From positions 62,001 through 126,000 of the forward strand of contig JBHIYN010000008.1 of NCBI GenBank assembly GCA_041984235.1: a stretch of DNA of 64,000 bases. Reading direction: 5' to 3'. Source of the stretch: JBHIYN01 sp041984235. Lineage in GTDB: Bacteria; Pseudomonadota; Gammaproteobacteria; Ga0077536. The position numbers and the translations under genes are program-made. Below, piece after piece: positions 8,195-18,702 of the stretch (its first letter is position 1; each line of letters opens with the position of its first letter). The notes under the pieces were generated by a model. It was not told the DNA's origin. It made no database searches and worked only from the letters and a program-made list of their open reading frames with translations.

Positions 8195-8635
8195 CTACAG
8201 CCCCCGTGCCACCCAAAACGCGAACCCGCCCGCGCCGAGGATCAGCAGGCTGAAGCCCCAGGTCGGGACGAAGGTGTCGAAGACGAAGTGGGAGACGTTG
8301 CCGGGCTGGAGCAGCAGCGGCACCTGCTCGCCGCGCTCGAACTCCAGCCAGGAGGCGCGGTAGGCAGTGGTCTGCGTATGGCTGCGGCCGGCCGCGTCGT
8401 AGCGCAAGGTCGCCTGGTAGGTAACCGTGCGCTGCGGGGTCAGGGTCACGTCGCGCCGTGCGTTCAGCACCGTCGCCGTGACCGGCTCCCAGGTCGCCTT
8501 GCGCCACACGGTGTGCGCGGTGAAGGCGATGCCGCCGGCAAGCACGAGCACGGCAACTGCGGTCAGGCGCTTGCGCGTGCCGCTCCACGGCTGCGCCGCG
8601 CTGCCGCCGTGCTGCTCGCCGGCCATCCGGTTCAC
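8195..8635 (-). CDS. DUF3592 domain membrane protein
   Basis: 146 residues: a helix near 25-45, an external beta-rich region typical of DUF3592 (VTATVLNARRDVTLTP, then TYQATLRYDAAGRSHTQT and WLEFERGEQVPLLLQPGN), and a second helix near the C-terminus (FSLLILGAGGFAFWVA). The function of the family is unknown. A GTG at 8635 or ATG at 8626 could be the start; both lie within 20 nt of the stop of the upstream kinase gene on the same strand, so the two are likely co-transcribed. Confidence 0.7.
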   Translation of the reverse strand: MNRMAGEQHGGSAAQPWSGTRKRLTAVAVLVLAGGIAFTAHTVWRKATWEPVTATVLNARRDVTLTPQRTVTYQATLRYDAAGRSHTQTTAYRASWLEFERGEQVPLLLQPGNVSHFVFDTFVPTWGFSLLILGAGGFAFWVARGL

Positions 8636-8641
8636 CCGCGT

Positions 8642-10417
8642 TTACGCGGCCGCTCCGGCCAGCGCGGTGAACCCGAGCAGGCGTGCGGTGGCGGCCGAGT
8701 TCTCGGCCTGGACCTTGACCAGGCGCGCGTACTGCGCGGTCAGGCGCGCGGCTTCGTCGATGGCGCAATCGAAGGTGTCGGGGGAGAGTTCGGCAACGCC
8801 GGCGACCTTGCTCGCCAGCTCGGCCAGCGCGATGTCGCGGTGCGCCGCTGACTCGTGCTCGGCGACGGCGCGGCTGACCGCGTTGGTGAAACCGCACAGC
8901 AGTCGCAGGCGCTGGGTCTCGTCAGCCTCGGCCTCACCCACCGGGCCACGCGGTAGCGGCTTCATGGCGGCGATGATGGGCTGTGCGAACTTCCAGCGCG
9001 CGGCGACCGCTGCGCCGAGCTCGTGGAAGGCGACCCCCAGCACGGTGCGCGACTCGGTGACGTCGTCGCTGCGGTTGAGCACGGCGCGCTCGTGGATGGC
9101 GGCGTACTCTTCGGCAAAGTAGTGCTGGGTGAGCAGGCGTCCGAGGTCGTGGAACATGCCGGCGGTGAACGCGTCGGCACGGTTGCGCACCTCGAACGCG
9201 CCGGCCAGGGCCTTGGCCAGGATGGCGCTGTGGAAGGAGCGCGCAAGCGTTTCGCGCAGCAGCTCCGAGCCGGCCTCGAACTCGCCTTCGAGCAACGCGC
9301 TGGTCACGCACATGCGGACCTGGTCGAGCCCCAGCAGCACGATGGCGCGCGGCAGGGCGGTGATCTCGGCCTTGCCGTAGTACGCCGAGTTGGCCATGGT
9401 CAGCACGCGCTGACTGAGGGTGACGTCCTTGGCAATGATGTTGACCAGCCGCTCGGCCGGCGCCAGCGAGGCGTCTGAGGTGATCTCCAGCAGCTCGCTC
9501 ACGTGCTGCGAGAGCGAGGAGAAGCCGCGCTTGTACTCCATGCGGCGCATCAGGAACTCTACCGTGCTGTGCTCTTCCGGATCCGGCGCGTTCTCGCGCG
9601 GCAGGCGAAACTCGTCGAGGGCGTTCTTCATCTCGCGCGCGCTGGCAAAGCGCTCGTCGAGCGAGCGCTGCGTGGCGCGTTCCAGCACGTGGGCGATCGC
9701 GGGCGGCACCTGCACGCCATGCTCGCTCATGTCCAGCGGACGTCCCCGGAGCAGCGCGCGAATGATCTTCTGTGCGCTGGCCTGCGCGAAGAGCTGTTGG
9801 CCGGTCAGCATCTCGAAGAAGATCGTGGCGAGCGTGAAGACATCCGATGCCGGGCCGGGCGGTTCGTGCCGGAACGGTTCCGGCGACATGTAGCGGATGG
9901 TGCCGGAGTAGCCTTCCTCGGCCTGGGCCGCCTCGCGCAATACCGAGATACCGAAGTCGGTCACCTTGGGTGCGCCGTCACGGGTCAGCAGGATGTTGGC
10001 GGGTTTCAGATCGCGGTGGACGATGCCGTTCTCGTGCAGGTAGGCGACACCGGCCAGGATCTGGCTCATGCAAATCACGCTCTCTGCGAGGTCCATGCGC
10101 CCGGCCGCGATGCGTGCATCCAGCGACTGTCCCTCGATGTACTCGAACACCAGGTAGTTGAACTTGCCGTAGATGCCGACGTCGTACAGCGTGACGATGT
10201 TCGGATGCTGCAGGCGGCTGACGATGCGCGCCTCGCTGATCAGCTTGCCCTGCTCGGGATTGTGCTCGGTCTTGAGCAGCTTGAGCGCAACCTGGCGGTC
10301 GAGCTCCTCGTCGTGCGCGAGCAGCACCGCGCCCTGGCCACCACGGCCGAGCAGCCCCTCTACGCGGTAACGGTCGATGCGCTCAGGCAGGACAGGATCG
10401 CCGGGACGCTTGCTCAC
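8642..10417 (-). CDS. Ser/Thr protein kinase fused to HDOD signalling domain
   Basis: 591 residues with two signalling modules. Residues about 17-275 are a Hanks-type kinase: glycine loop LGRGGQGAV (24-31), ATP lysine K46 in VALKLL, catalytic loop VHRDLKPANIL, DFGIS and SPE in place of APE. All catalytic residues are present, so it should be active. Residues about 305-520 match HDOD, with FSSLSQHVSELLEI, ITALPRAIVLLGLDQVRM and AGMFHDLGRLL. The HDOD part retains HD but not a full HD-GYP set, as is usual for this non-catalytic domain. There is no membrane segment, so it is cytoplasmic. The GTG start at 10417 follows GGAAAAAGA. Partners and substrates are unknown. Confidence 0.9.
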   Translation of the reverse strand: MSKRPGDPVLPERIDRYRVEGLLGRGGQGAVLLAHDEELDRQVALKLLKTEHNPEQGKLISEARIVSRLQHPNIVTLYDVGIYGKFNYLVFEYIEGQSLDARIAAGRMDLAESVICMSQILAGVAYLHENGIVHRDLKPANILLTRDGAPKVTDFGISVLREAAQAEEGYSGTIRYMSPEPFRHEPPGPASDVFTLATIFFEMLTGQQLFAQASAQKIIRALLRGRPLDMSEHGVQVPPAIAHVLERATQRSLDERFASAREMKNALDEFRLPRENAPDPEEHSTVEFLMRRMEYKRGFSSLSQHVSELLEITSDASLAPAERLVNIIAKDVTLSQRVLTMANSAYYGKAEITALPRAIVLLGLDQVRMCVTSALLEGEFEAGSELLRETLARSFHSAILAKALAGAFEVRNRADAFTAGMFHDLGRLLTQHYFAEEYAAIHERAVLNRSDDVTESRTVLGVAFHELGAAVAARWKFAQPIIAAMKPLPRGPVGEAEADETQRLRLLCGFTNAVSRAVAEHESAAHRDIALAELASKVAGVAELSPDTFDCAIDEAARLTAQYARLVKVQAENSAATARLLGFTALAGAAA

Positions 10418-10494
10418 GTCTTTTTCCAGGCAGTTGGATACGCCAGCTTAGCGGCTGGTGGCGGGCCGCCCTTTAGGCGGCAGGGGCGGCGAAC

Positions 10495-10932
10495 TCAGTG
10501 CAGCCGCGTGCCGGGGGCGGGCTGGTCGGGGCTGTCGTCCTGCGTCTGTTCCAGCGCGCCGGGCGCGACGCTGGCATGGTGCAGGATGATGTACCAGCCG
10601 TCGCGCAGCCGCTGGTAGACGTTGGTCGCGAGCACCGGCGGTGCGACGAAGCTGGTTCCCGGTACCGAGATGTTCTCCTCCAGCATGTGGATGCGATGGT
10701 CGTCCGACCCGATCACCACGCGACCGCGCAGGTCGATGGCGCGCGGCACCCGGTCGGCGAAGATCGCCTCCCAGCTCTTGCGTATCTCGGGGATCCCTTC
10801 CAGCCGTGGTCCGGAGGGGTGAATGCAGGCGGCATCGAAGCTGAACGCCCACACCCGCATCATGGCCTCGACGTCGGCGTTGCCGAAGGCCTCGTAGAAG
10901 GCGGCCTCGGCCTCGAGCGAGGTGGCGAACAC
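10495..10932 (-). CDS. NTF2-like (SnoaL-type) protein
   Basis: 145 residues with a cone-shaped NTF2-like fold pattern: the helix AEAAFYEAFGNADVEAMMRVWA, then ACIHPSGPRLEGIPEIRKSW, and C-terminal strands including NVYQRLRDGWYIILHHAS. This matches the SnoaL_3-type family of small cytoplasmic proteins, some of which bind or isomerise small molecules. The final 20 residues are low-complexity and polar. The start is a GTG at 10932 without a clear ribosome-binding site, 20 nt after the glutaredoxin stop on the same strand, suggesting translational coupling. No specific reaction can be given. Confidence 0.75.
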   Translation of the reverse strand: MFATSLEAEAAFYEAFGNADVEAMMRVWAFSFDAACIHPSGPRLEGIPEIRKSWEAIFADRVPRAIDLRGRVVIGSDDHRIHMLEENISVPGTSFVAPPVLATNVYQRLRDGWYIILHHASVAPGALEQTQDDSPDQPAPGTRLH

Positions 10933-10952
10933 GGCGGCGCCGCGCGCGGTGC

Positions 10953-11435
10953 TTATTCGGCGGCCGCGGTCGCGTTCCCGGACAGCGGGTAGCCGGCCTG
11001 TTCGAGCGCGCCGTCGATGGCGTCACGGCTGTAGCCGGTAAGCACGCGCTCGCCGATCTTGAGGGCCGGCACGGTCAGCCCGCCGGTCGCCGCCTTGAGT
11101 TCCTCCTGGCGCTCGGCGTTGTCCTGCACGTCGGTCTCGGTGAACGGTATGCCGCGCCCGGCGAGGGCGTTCCGTACCAGGTCGCAGGCGTCGCAATCGG
11201 GCACGCTGTAGAGCGTGATCGGGTTAGCGGCGGCGATTTCCTCCATGCCCGGCTCTTCCGGCGCACGGGTGCCACGCAGGTGTTTCTCGCCTTTCTTGGT
11301 CGTGCCCGGCGGGCAGGCGCTGCGGAACGAGGAGTTTCCTTCGGCGTCGACGCATTCGACGACCGTGACCGCCCCTACGTTGGTTGTCAGCAGCCACGCA
11401 GCCGCCATGACGACAATTTTCGAAAGTGTCTGCAT
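10953..11435 (-). CDS. Exported glutaredoxin-family protein with DUF4124-like front
   Basis: 160 residues. A signal peptide (SKIVVMAAAWLLTTNVGAV) precedes a short DUF4124-like segment (VVECVDAEGNSSFRSACPPGT), followed by a glutaredoxin domain. Its redox motif is CDAC in LYSVPDCDACDLVRNAL, and TVPALKIGERVLTGYS contains the conserved cis-proline. It is expected to act in the periplasm as a thiol-disulfide exchanger. The ATG at 11435 is chosen because AAGGAG lies 9 nt upstream; an in-frame ATG at 11444 sits directly on that motif. It is first in a probable operon with the NTF2-like gene. Confidence 0.85.
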   Translation of the reverse strand: MQTLSKIVVMAAAWLLTTNVGAVTVVECVDAEGNSSFRSACPPGTTKKGEKHLRGTRAPEEPGMEEIAAANPITLYSVPDCDACDLVRNALAGRGIPFTETDVQDNAERQEELKAATGGLTVPALKIGERVLTGYSRDAIDGALEQAGYPLSGNATAAAE

Positions 11436-11553
11436 GCCTCGCATCTCCTTGAAGATTTTCCGCACGTTCCGCGGCTGGCGGCGATTCCGAGTATAGCAGG
11501 GCACGGTACCGCACCGGCCGCCCGCGGGACTATGCCGGGCCTGAGGCTGCACC

Positions 11554-11559
11554 TATAAT
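11554..11559 (+). promoter_or_regulatory. Isolated TATAAT box upstream of tRNA-Leu
   Basis: A perfect TATAAT hexamer occurs in the GC-rich gap between the glutaredoxin gene and tRNA-Leu, 127 nt before the tRNA. No good -35 hexamer is seen at 16-18 nt, so its use is uncertain. Read on the other strand it could serve the glutaredoxin gene. Confidence 0.3.
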
Positions 11560-11685
11560 ATGCGGCGTCAGCGATCGCCACCGTGGCCGTCATCCCGGGC
11601 CTCGCGGCCTGGCAACCGGTAGCGGCCGGCGGCCGCTGAAATTCACTCGGGCCGACATCGACGCGCGAATGAAACTCATCCGGTC

Positions 11686-11770
<85 letters not shown>

Positions 11771-11848
11771 ACTCATTGACCGACTTATCTCCACCGGACG
11801 GCCCGTTTCCACGGCGCCGCCGACAACCGCACACAGTGTTCTCCCCCC

Positions 11849-13183
11849 ATGCAAATTTCCGTTGAAAAATCGTCGGCGCTGGAGCGCCGGCTCACCGTCG
11901 AGGTGCCCGAAGAGCGTATCGCCGACGAGGTCAAATCGCGCCTGGAAGACCTGCGCAAATCGGTCCGCATCGACGGATTCCGCCAGGGCAAGGCACCTTA
12001 CAACGTGGTGCGCCAGCGCTTCGGCAAGCGGGTCCGTGACGAGATCGTCGGCGAGATCCTGCAGAGCACGTTCAGCGAGGCGATGAGCAAGGAAGCGCTG
12101 CGCCCTGCCGGCCAGCCGGTGATCGACCCGGTCGACAGCGCGCCGGGCAGCGGGCTGACCTACACCGCGACCTTCGAGGTCTTCCCCGAGTTCGAGCTCG
12201 CGCCGATGGACGCGCTGGAGCTGACCCGCCAGACCTGTGAGATCGGTGAGTCCGACATCGACGAGATGATCGAGAAGCTGCGCCAGCAGAACCGCGAGTG
12301 GGTGGCGGTGGAGCGTCCCGCGGCCGATGGCGACCAGCTCCAGATCAGCTTCCAGGGCAGCATCGAGGGCGAGCCCTTCGAGGGTGGCAGCGGCGAGGAT
12401 TTCGATCTCGAGCTGGGTACCGGCATGATGATCGACGGCTTCGAGGACGGCCTGCGCGGCAAGAGCGCGGGCGAGACGGTGACCCTGGATCTCGCCTTCC
12501 CGGACGACTACCGCAATACCGAGCTCGCCGGTAAGCCGGTCCGTTTCGTGATCGAGATCAAGAAAGTGTCCGAATCGGTGCTGCCCGAGATCGACGCCGC
12601 CTTCATCGAGAAGTTCGGCGTTGCCGACGGCGACGTCCAGGCCTTTCGCGCCGAGGTGCGCAAGAACATGGAGAACGAGCGCGAGCGCGCGCTGCGCCAG
12701 CGTTTCACCAGCGAGGTGCTGGACAAGCTCGCCGCGGCCAACGAGTTCGAGGTTCCCGCGGCACTGGTCGACTCCGAGCTCGACACCCTGCGCCAGCAGG
12801 TCGCGCGCGAAATGGTCATGCGCGGCCTCAATCCGGCCGAGGCGCCGCAGGAATTCGAGGATTCCGTGCGCCAGCGCGCGGCCGGGCGGGTAAAGGTCGG
12901 GCTGATCATGGCCGAGATCATCAAGCAGGGCGAGCTCAAGGCCGATGCCGACGCGGTGCGCCAGATGATCGAGAAAATGGCCTCCAGCTACGAGGATTCG
13001 GCCGCGGTAGTGAAGTGGTATTACGACAACCCCGAGCAGCTGCGCCAGGTCGAGGCGCTGTGCCTGGAGGAGGTCGCCATCAACTGGGTCGCGGAAAAGG
13101 CCCGTATATCAACCGAATCCATCTCGTTTGACGCTTTGATGAATCCGGTGCAGACTGCAACTGACGTAGAGGCGAGTACTTGA
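11849..13183 (+). CDS. tig: Trigger factor
   Basis: Ribosome-associated chaperone and prolyl isomerase, 444 residues, close to the usual 430-450. The N-terminal ribosome-binding domain carries the signature GFRQGKAP (about residue 45-52). The FKBP-type isomerase domain spans about 155-245, with ISFQGSIEGEPFEGGSGEDF and GFEDGLRGKSAGE. The C-terminal helical chaperone domain follows. The stop codon shares one nucleotide with the clpP ATG (TGATG), so tig-clpP translation is coupled. This is the canonical tig-clpP-clpX-lon order of proteobacteria. Confidence 0.98.
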   Translation: MQISVEKSSALERRLTVEVPEERIADEVKSRLEDLRKSVRIDGFRQGKAPYNVVRQRFGKRVRDEIVGEILQSTFSEAMSKEALRPAGQPVIDPVDSAPGSGLTYTATFEVFPEFELAPMDALELTRQTCEIGESDIDEMIEKLRQQNREWVAVERPAADGDQLQISFQGSIEGEPFEGGSGEDFDLELGTGMMIDGFEDGLRGKSAGETVTLDLAFPDDYRNTELAGKPVRFVIEIKKVSESVLPEIDAAFIEKFGVADGDVQAFRAEVRKNMENERERALRQRFTSEVLDKLAAANEFEVPAALVDSELDTLRQQVAREMVMRGLNPAEAPQEFEDSVRQRAAGRVKVGLIMAEIIKQGELKADADAVRQMIEKMASSYEDSAAVVKWYYDNPEQLRQVEALCLEEVAINWVAEKARISTESISFDALMNPVQTATDVEAST

Positions 13184-13833
13184 TGTCCCACGATTACTCT
13201 GATATTTCAATGGGTTCCGGCCCGCAGGCACTGAACCTGGTGCCCATGGTCGTCGAGCAGTCGGCGCGCGGCGAGCGCGCCTACGACATCTATTCGCGCC
13301 TGCTCAAGGAGCGCGTGATCTTCCTCGTCGGCCCGGTCGAGGACTACGTCGCCAACCTGATCGTTGCGCAGCTGCTGTTCCTGGAGTCGGAGAATCCCGA
13401 CAAGGACATCCATTTCTACATCAACTCGCCGGGCGGCTCGGTCTCGGCGGGCCTCGCGATCTACGACACGATGCAGTTCATCAAGCCGGACGTGAGCACT
13501 ATGTGCATCGGCCAGGCGGCCAGCATGGGCGCCTTGCTGCTGGCCGGTGGTGCGGCCAAGAAACGCCACTGCCTGCCCCATTCGCGGGTCATGATCCACC
13601 AGCCGCTGGGCGGCTTCCAGGGCCAGGCCTCGGACATCGACATCCATGCCAGGGAAATCCTCAAGGCACGCGATCGGCTGAACCAGATCCTTGCGCACCA
13701 CACCGGCCAGCCGATGGACAAGATCGAGACCGACACCGATCGGGATCGGTTCATGAGCGCCGAGGAGGCCGCGGAGTACGGTATCATCGATGCCGTCCTG
13801 GCCAAGCGCGAAAACATCGCCGAGGAAGGCTGA
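13183..13833 (+). CDS. clpP: ATP-dependent Clp protease proteolytic subunit
   Basis: Serine peptidase that forms the tetradecameric chamber of ClpXP. It has 216 residues. The catalytic serine is S114 in CIGQAASMGALLL and the histidine is H139 in VMIHQPLGG; the aspartate follows in the TDRDRFMSAEEA region. The oxyanion segment NSPGGSVSAGLAIYD is intact. The ATG at 13183 overlaps the tig stop by 1 nt. A TTG directly before it in frame is less likely. The start follows AGAGG, at suitable distance within the tig 3' end. Confidence 0.98.
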   Translation: MSHDYSDISMGSGPQALNLVPMVVEQSARGERAYDIYSRLLKERVIFLVGPVEDYVANLIVAQLLFLESENPDKDIHFYINSPGGSVSAGLAIYDTMQFIKPDVSTMCIGQAASMGALLLAGGAAKKRHCLPHSRVMIHQPLGGFQGQASDIDIHAREILKARDRLNQILAHHTGQPMDKIETDTDRDRFMSAEEAAEYGIIDAVLAKRENIAEEG

Positions 13834-13882
13834 GGAAACGACACCCAGGGTCGCTTAGACCAAGACCTCGAGGACGTAACTA

Positions 13883-15160
13883 ATGAGTGACGGCAAGAAC
13901 TCCAAGGGCGACGGCGATCGGTTGCTGTACTGCTCCTTCTGCGGCAAGAGCCAGCATGAGGTGCGCAAGCTGATCGCCGGACCGTCGGTGTTCATTTGCG
14001 ACGAATGTGTCGAGCTGTGCAACGACATCATCCGCGAGGAAATCCAGGAGAAGGCGCCCGGCGGCGTCGGCAGCAAGCTGCCCATCCCGGCCGAGATCAA
14101 CCAGATCCTGGACGAGTACGTCATCGGCCAGCACCAGGCGAAGAAGATTCTCGCGGTGGCGGTGTACAACCACTACAAGCGGCTCGACACCCGCGTCAAG
14201 CAGAACGACGTCGAGCTGGCCAAGAGCAACGTGCTGCTGATCGGCCCGACCGGCAGCGGCAAGACCCTGCTCGCCGAGACCCTCGCGCGCCTGCTGAACG
14301 TGCCGTTCACCATCGCCGACGCGACCACGCTGACCGAGGCCGGCTACGTCGGTGAGGACGTCGAGAACATCATTCAGAAGCTGCTGCAGAAGTGCGACTA
14401 CGATGTCGAGAAGGCGCAGACCGGCATCGTCTACATCGACGAGATCGACAAGATCTCGCGCAAGTCGGACAACCCCTCGATCACGCGCGACGTGTCCGGC
14501 GAGGGCGTACAGCAGGCCCTGCTCAAGCTCATCGAGGGCACCGTTGCCTCGGTGCCGCCGCAGGGCGGCCGCAAGCACCCGCAGCAGGAGTTCCTGCAGG
14601 TCGATACCGGCAACATCCTCTTCATCTGTGGTGGTGCTTTCGCCGGCCTCGACAAGATCATCCGCGATCGCTCGGAGAAGGGCGGCATCGGCTTCTCCGC
14701 CGAGGTCAAGAGCAAGGACGACAAGAAGACCTCCAGCGAGCTGCTGCATTCAGTGGAGCCCGAGGACCTCATCAAGTACGGCCTGATCCCCGAGTTCGTG
14801 GGACGCCTGCCGGTACTCGCCGTGCTCGACGAGCTCGACGAGGAACAGCTCATCCAGATCCTGGTCGAACCCAAGAACGCGCTGACCAAGCAGTACGCCA
14901 AGCTCTTCGAGATGGAGACCTGCGAGCTCGAGTTCCGCGAGGACGCCCTGCGCGCCGTCGCGCGCAGGGCCGTCGAGCGCAAGACCGGCGCACGCGGCCT
15001 GCGATCGATACTTGAACAAAGCCTGCTCGACACCATGTATGAGCTACCGTCCCTGGAAAACGCAGCGAAGGTGGTGGTCGACGAAGGCGCCATCAAGGGT
15101 GAGTCGAATCCTCTTGTCATTTACGAAAGCTCGGAAATCTCCAAGGCGGCGCCCGACTGA
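13883..15160 (+). CDS. clpX: Clp protease ATP-binding subunit ClpX
   Basis: Hexameric AAA+ unfoldase that recognises substrates, including ssrA-tagged proteins, and feeds them to ClpP. It has 425 residues. The N-terminal zinc-binding domain has four cysteines, C17, C20, C39 and C42. Walker A is GPTGSGKT, Walker B VYIDEIDKI, and the pore loop GYVGEDVE and sensor regions are intact. GAGGA lies 8 nt before the ATG. The 49-nt gap from clpP has no terminator, consistent with a clpP-clpX operon. Confidence 0.98.
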   Translation: MSDGKNSKGDGDRLLYCSFCGKSQHEVRKLIAGPSVFICDECVELCNDIIREEIQEKAPGGVGSKLPIPAEINQILDEYVIGQHQAKKILAVAVYNHYKRLDTRVKQNDVELAKSNVLLIGPTGSGKTLLAETLARLLNVPFTIADATTLTEAGYVGEDVENIIQKLLQKCDYDVEKAQTGIVYIDEIDKISRKSDNPSITRDVSGEGVQQALLKLIEGTVASVPPQGGRKHPQQEFLQVDTGNILFICGGAFAGLDKIIRDRSEKGGIGFSAEVKSKDDKKTSSELLHSVEPEDLIKYGLIPEFVGRLPVLAVLDELDEEQLIQILVEPKNALTKQYAKLFEMETCELEFREDALRAVARRAVERKTGARGLRSILEQSLLDTMYELPSLENAAKVVVDEGAIKGESNPLVIYESSEISKAAPD

Positions 15161-15240
15161 GCGCGACCGCCTGCCCCGCCACCGTGGCCGCCACCGGGCG
15201 CGCGGCCGCGGGCCAACCCGTCTTTTCGATCCAATTCTCA

Positions 15241-15278
15241 CCGCAATGCGTAAGCCATTGCGGCTGCCGCTTTTTTTT
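15241..15278 (+). terminator. Probable terminator or attenuator after clpX
   Basis: CCGCAATG (15241-15248) pairs with CATTGCGG (15256-15263) around a 7-nt loop. A run of eight T follows at 15271-15278. The 7-nt gap between stem and T-tract is long; a shorter GCGG/CCGC stem abuts the T-tract. It would separate clpX from lon. Confidence 0.5.
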
Positions 15279-15337
15279 CACGGTCAACCGTGCGCTGCCG
15301 ATACCCGCACGTTGCGACCGCCCCTGGAGAACTGCTC

Positions 15338-17743
<2,406 letters not shown>

Positions 17744-17758
17744 GGCCTGATTCACAGC

Positions 17759-17780
17759 AGCGCCGGCTGTTACCGGCGCT
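17759..17780 (+). terminator. Hairpin downstream of lon
   Basis: AGCGCCGG (17759-17766) and CCGGCGCT (17773-17780) form a perfect 8-bp stem with a 6-nt loop, 15 nt after the lon stop. No T-tract follows, so it may need Rho or act as an mRNA-stabilising hairpin. Confidence 0.4.
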
Positions 17781-17783
17781 TGC

Positions 17784-17813
17784 TTGACGCTCGGATGAGG
17801 CCCTTGCTATAAC
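17784..17813 (+). promoter_or_regulatory. Sigma-70-like promoter of hupB
   Basis: TTGACG (17784-17789) and TATAAC (17808-17813) are spaced by 18 nt, about 215 nt upstream of hupB and just after the lon hairpin. The long leader (about 210 nt) between it and hupB holds no gene that I can see. Confidence 0.55.
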
Positions 17814-18030
17814 GCAGCGACTCCGCCGGGGACCATCCGTCCCCGTTGCCAAGACCGCCAGGGAACCCGTGAGGAGGTCAGCGCCAGAGCGCGGATGTTG
17901 CTCGACTTCACACGCGCGGCGGCGCCTACGCCACCATACGGACACACCGATCGCGCGACGCTGCCGCCGGCCCCGCGTCTGCGGGCGACAGCCGGCCAAC
18001 ACGCTGGACAAGGATTGAGGGGACATCAAC

Positions 18031-18303
18031 ATGAACAAAGCAGAACTCATCGACGCCGTCGCCGAAGCAGCGGACCTGCCCAAGGCATCGGCCACGCGCG
18101 CCGTGGACGCCCTCCTGGACAACATCACCGGAGCACTCAAGAAGGGTGACCAGGTGACCATCGTCGGCTTCGGCACCTTCGTCGTGCGCAGCCGCGCAGC
18201 GCGCAGCGGACGCAATCCGCAAACCGGCGAGACGATCCAGATCGCCGCCTCGCGCGCACCCGCCTTCAAACCTGGCAAAGCCCTGAAGGATGCCGTAAAC
18301 TAG
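18031..18303 (+). CDS. hupB: DNA-binding protein HU
   Basis: A 90-residue nucleoid-associated protein of the HU/IHF family that bends DNA non-specifically as a dimer. It begins MNKAELIDAVAEAADLPK, and the arm segment contains GFGTFVVRSRAARSGRNPQTGE with the conserved proline of the DNA-intercalating loop. Its position after lon and before tRNA and ppiD genes is the usual HU-beta context. AAGGA-type ribosome-binding sequence (TGAGGGGAC) precedes the ATG. Confidence 0.95.
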   Translation: MNKAELIDAVAEAADLPKASATRAVDALLDNITGALKKGDQVTIVGFGTFVVRSRAARSGRNPQTGETIQIAASRAPAFKPGKALKDAVN

Positions 18304-18306
18304 CGC

Positions 18307-18324
18307 GCCTCTCCCGGGAGAGGC
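18307..18324 (+). terminator. 18-nt palindrome after hupB
   Basis: GCCTCTCCCGGGAGAGGC is a perfect palindrome starting 4 nt after the hupB stop and ending just before tRNA-Val. It lacks a T-tract, so it may be a processing or stabilising hairpin rather than a full terminator, allowing read-through into the tRNAs. Confidence 0.4.
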
Positions 18325-18327
18325 AGC

Positions 18328-18403
18328 GGGTGCTTAGCTCAGCTGGGAGAGCGTCGCCCTTACAAGGCGAAGGTCGGGGGTTCGATCCCCTCAGCACCCA
18401 CCA
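18328..18403 (+). tRNA. tRNA-Val (anticodon TAC)
   Basis: Acceptor GGGTGCT pairs with AGCACCC. The anticodon stem TCGCC/GGCGA encloses CTTACAA, giving TAC. CCA is encoded. It lies 24 nt after hupB. Confidence 0.97.
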
Positions 18404-18415
18404 GCGATAGCCACC

Positions 18416-18492
18416 GGAGTGGTAGTTCAGTTGGTTAGAATACCGGCCTGTCACGCCGGGGGTCGCGGGTTCGAGTCCCGTCCACTCCGCCA
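18416..18492 (+). tRNA. tRNA-Asp (anticodon GTC)
   Basis: Acceptor GGAGTGG pairs with CCACTCC. The anticodon stem CCGGC/GCCGG encloses CTGTCAC, giving GTC. GCCA end is encoded. It follows tRNA-Val by 12 nt. Confidence 0.97.
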
Positions 18493-18512
18493 TCTATCGT
18501 TAATCGAGGCCG

Positions 18513-18565
18513 ACCTGCCGCGCGCGCAGGTTCAGCCACGGCGCCTGGGCGGCTGACAGCCGCCC
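18513..18565 (+). terminator. Two hairpins after tRNA-Asp
   Basis: ACCTGC (18513-18518) pairs with GCAGGT (18526-18531), and GGGCGGC (from 18547) pairs with GCCGCCC (to 18565). There is no T-tract. They may mark the 3' end of the hupB-tRNA transcript. Confidence 0.3.
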
Positions 18566-18702
18566 AACGCCGCCGCCAGTTCGGCTCCGCGAGCGAGGTT
18601 GTCAGGGGCCGGCAGCGCAACGCGGCCAGCGCCCTGTCACGACACGTCGCGCGCACCGCGTGATCAACGCGGCGCCGACGCTCAGTTCGGAAGAGCCCCA
18701 GC

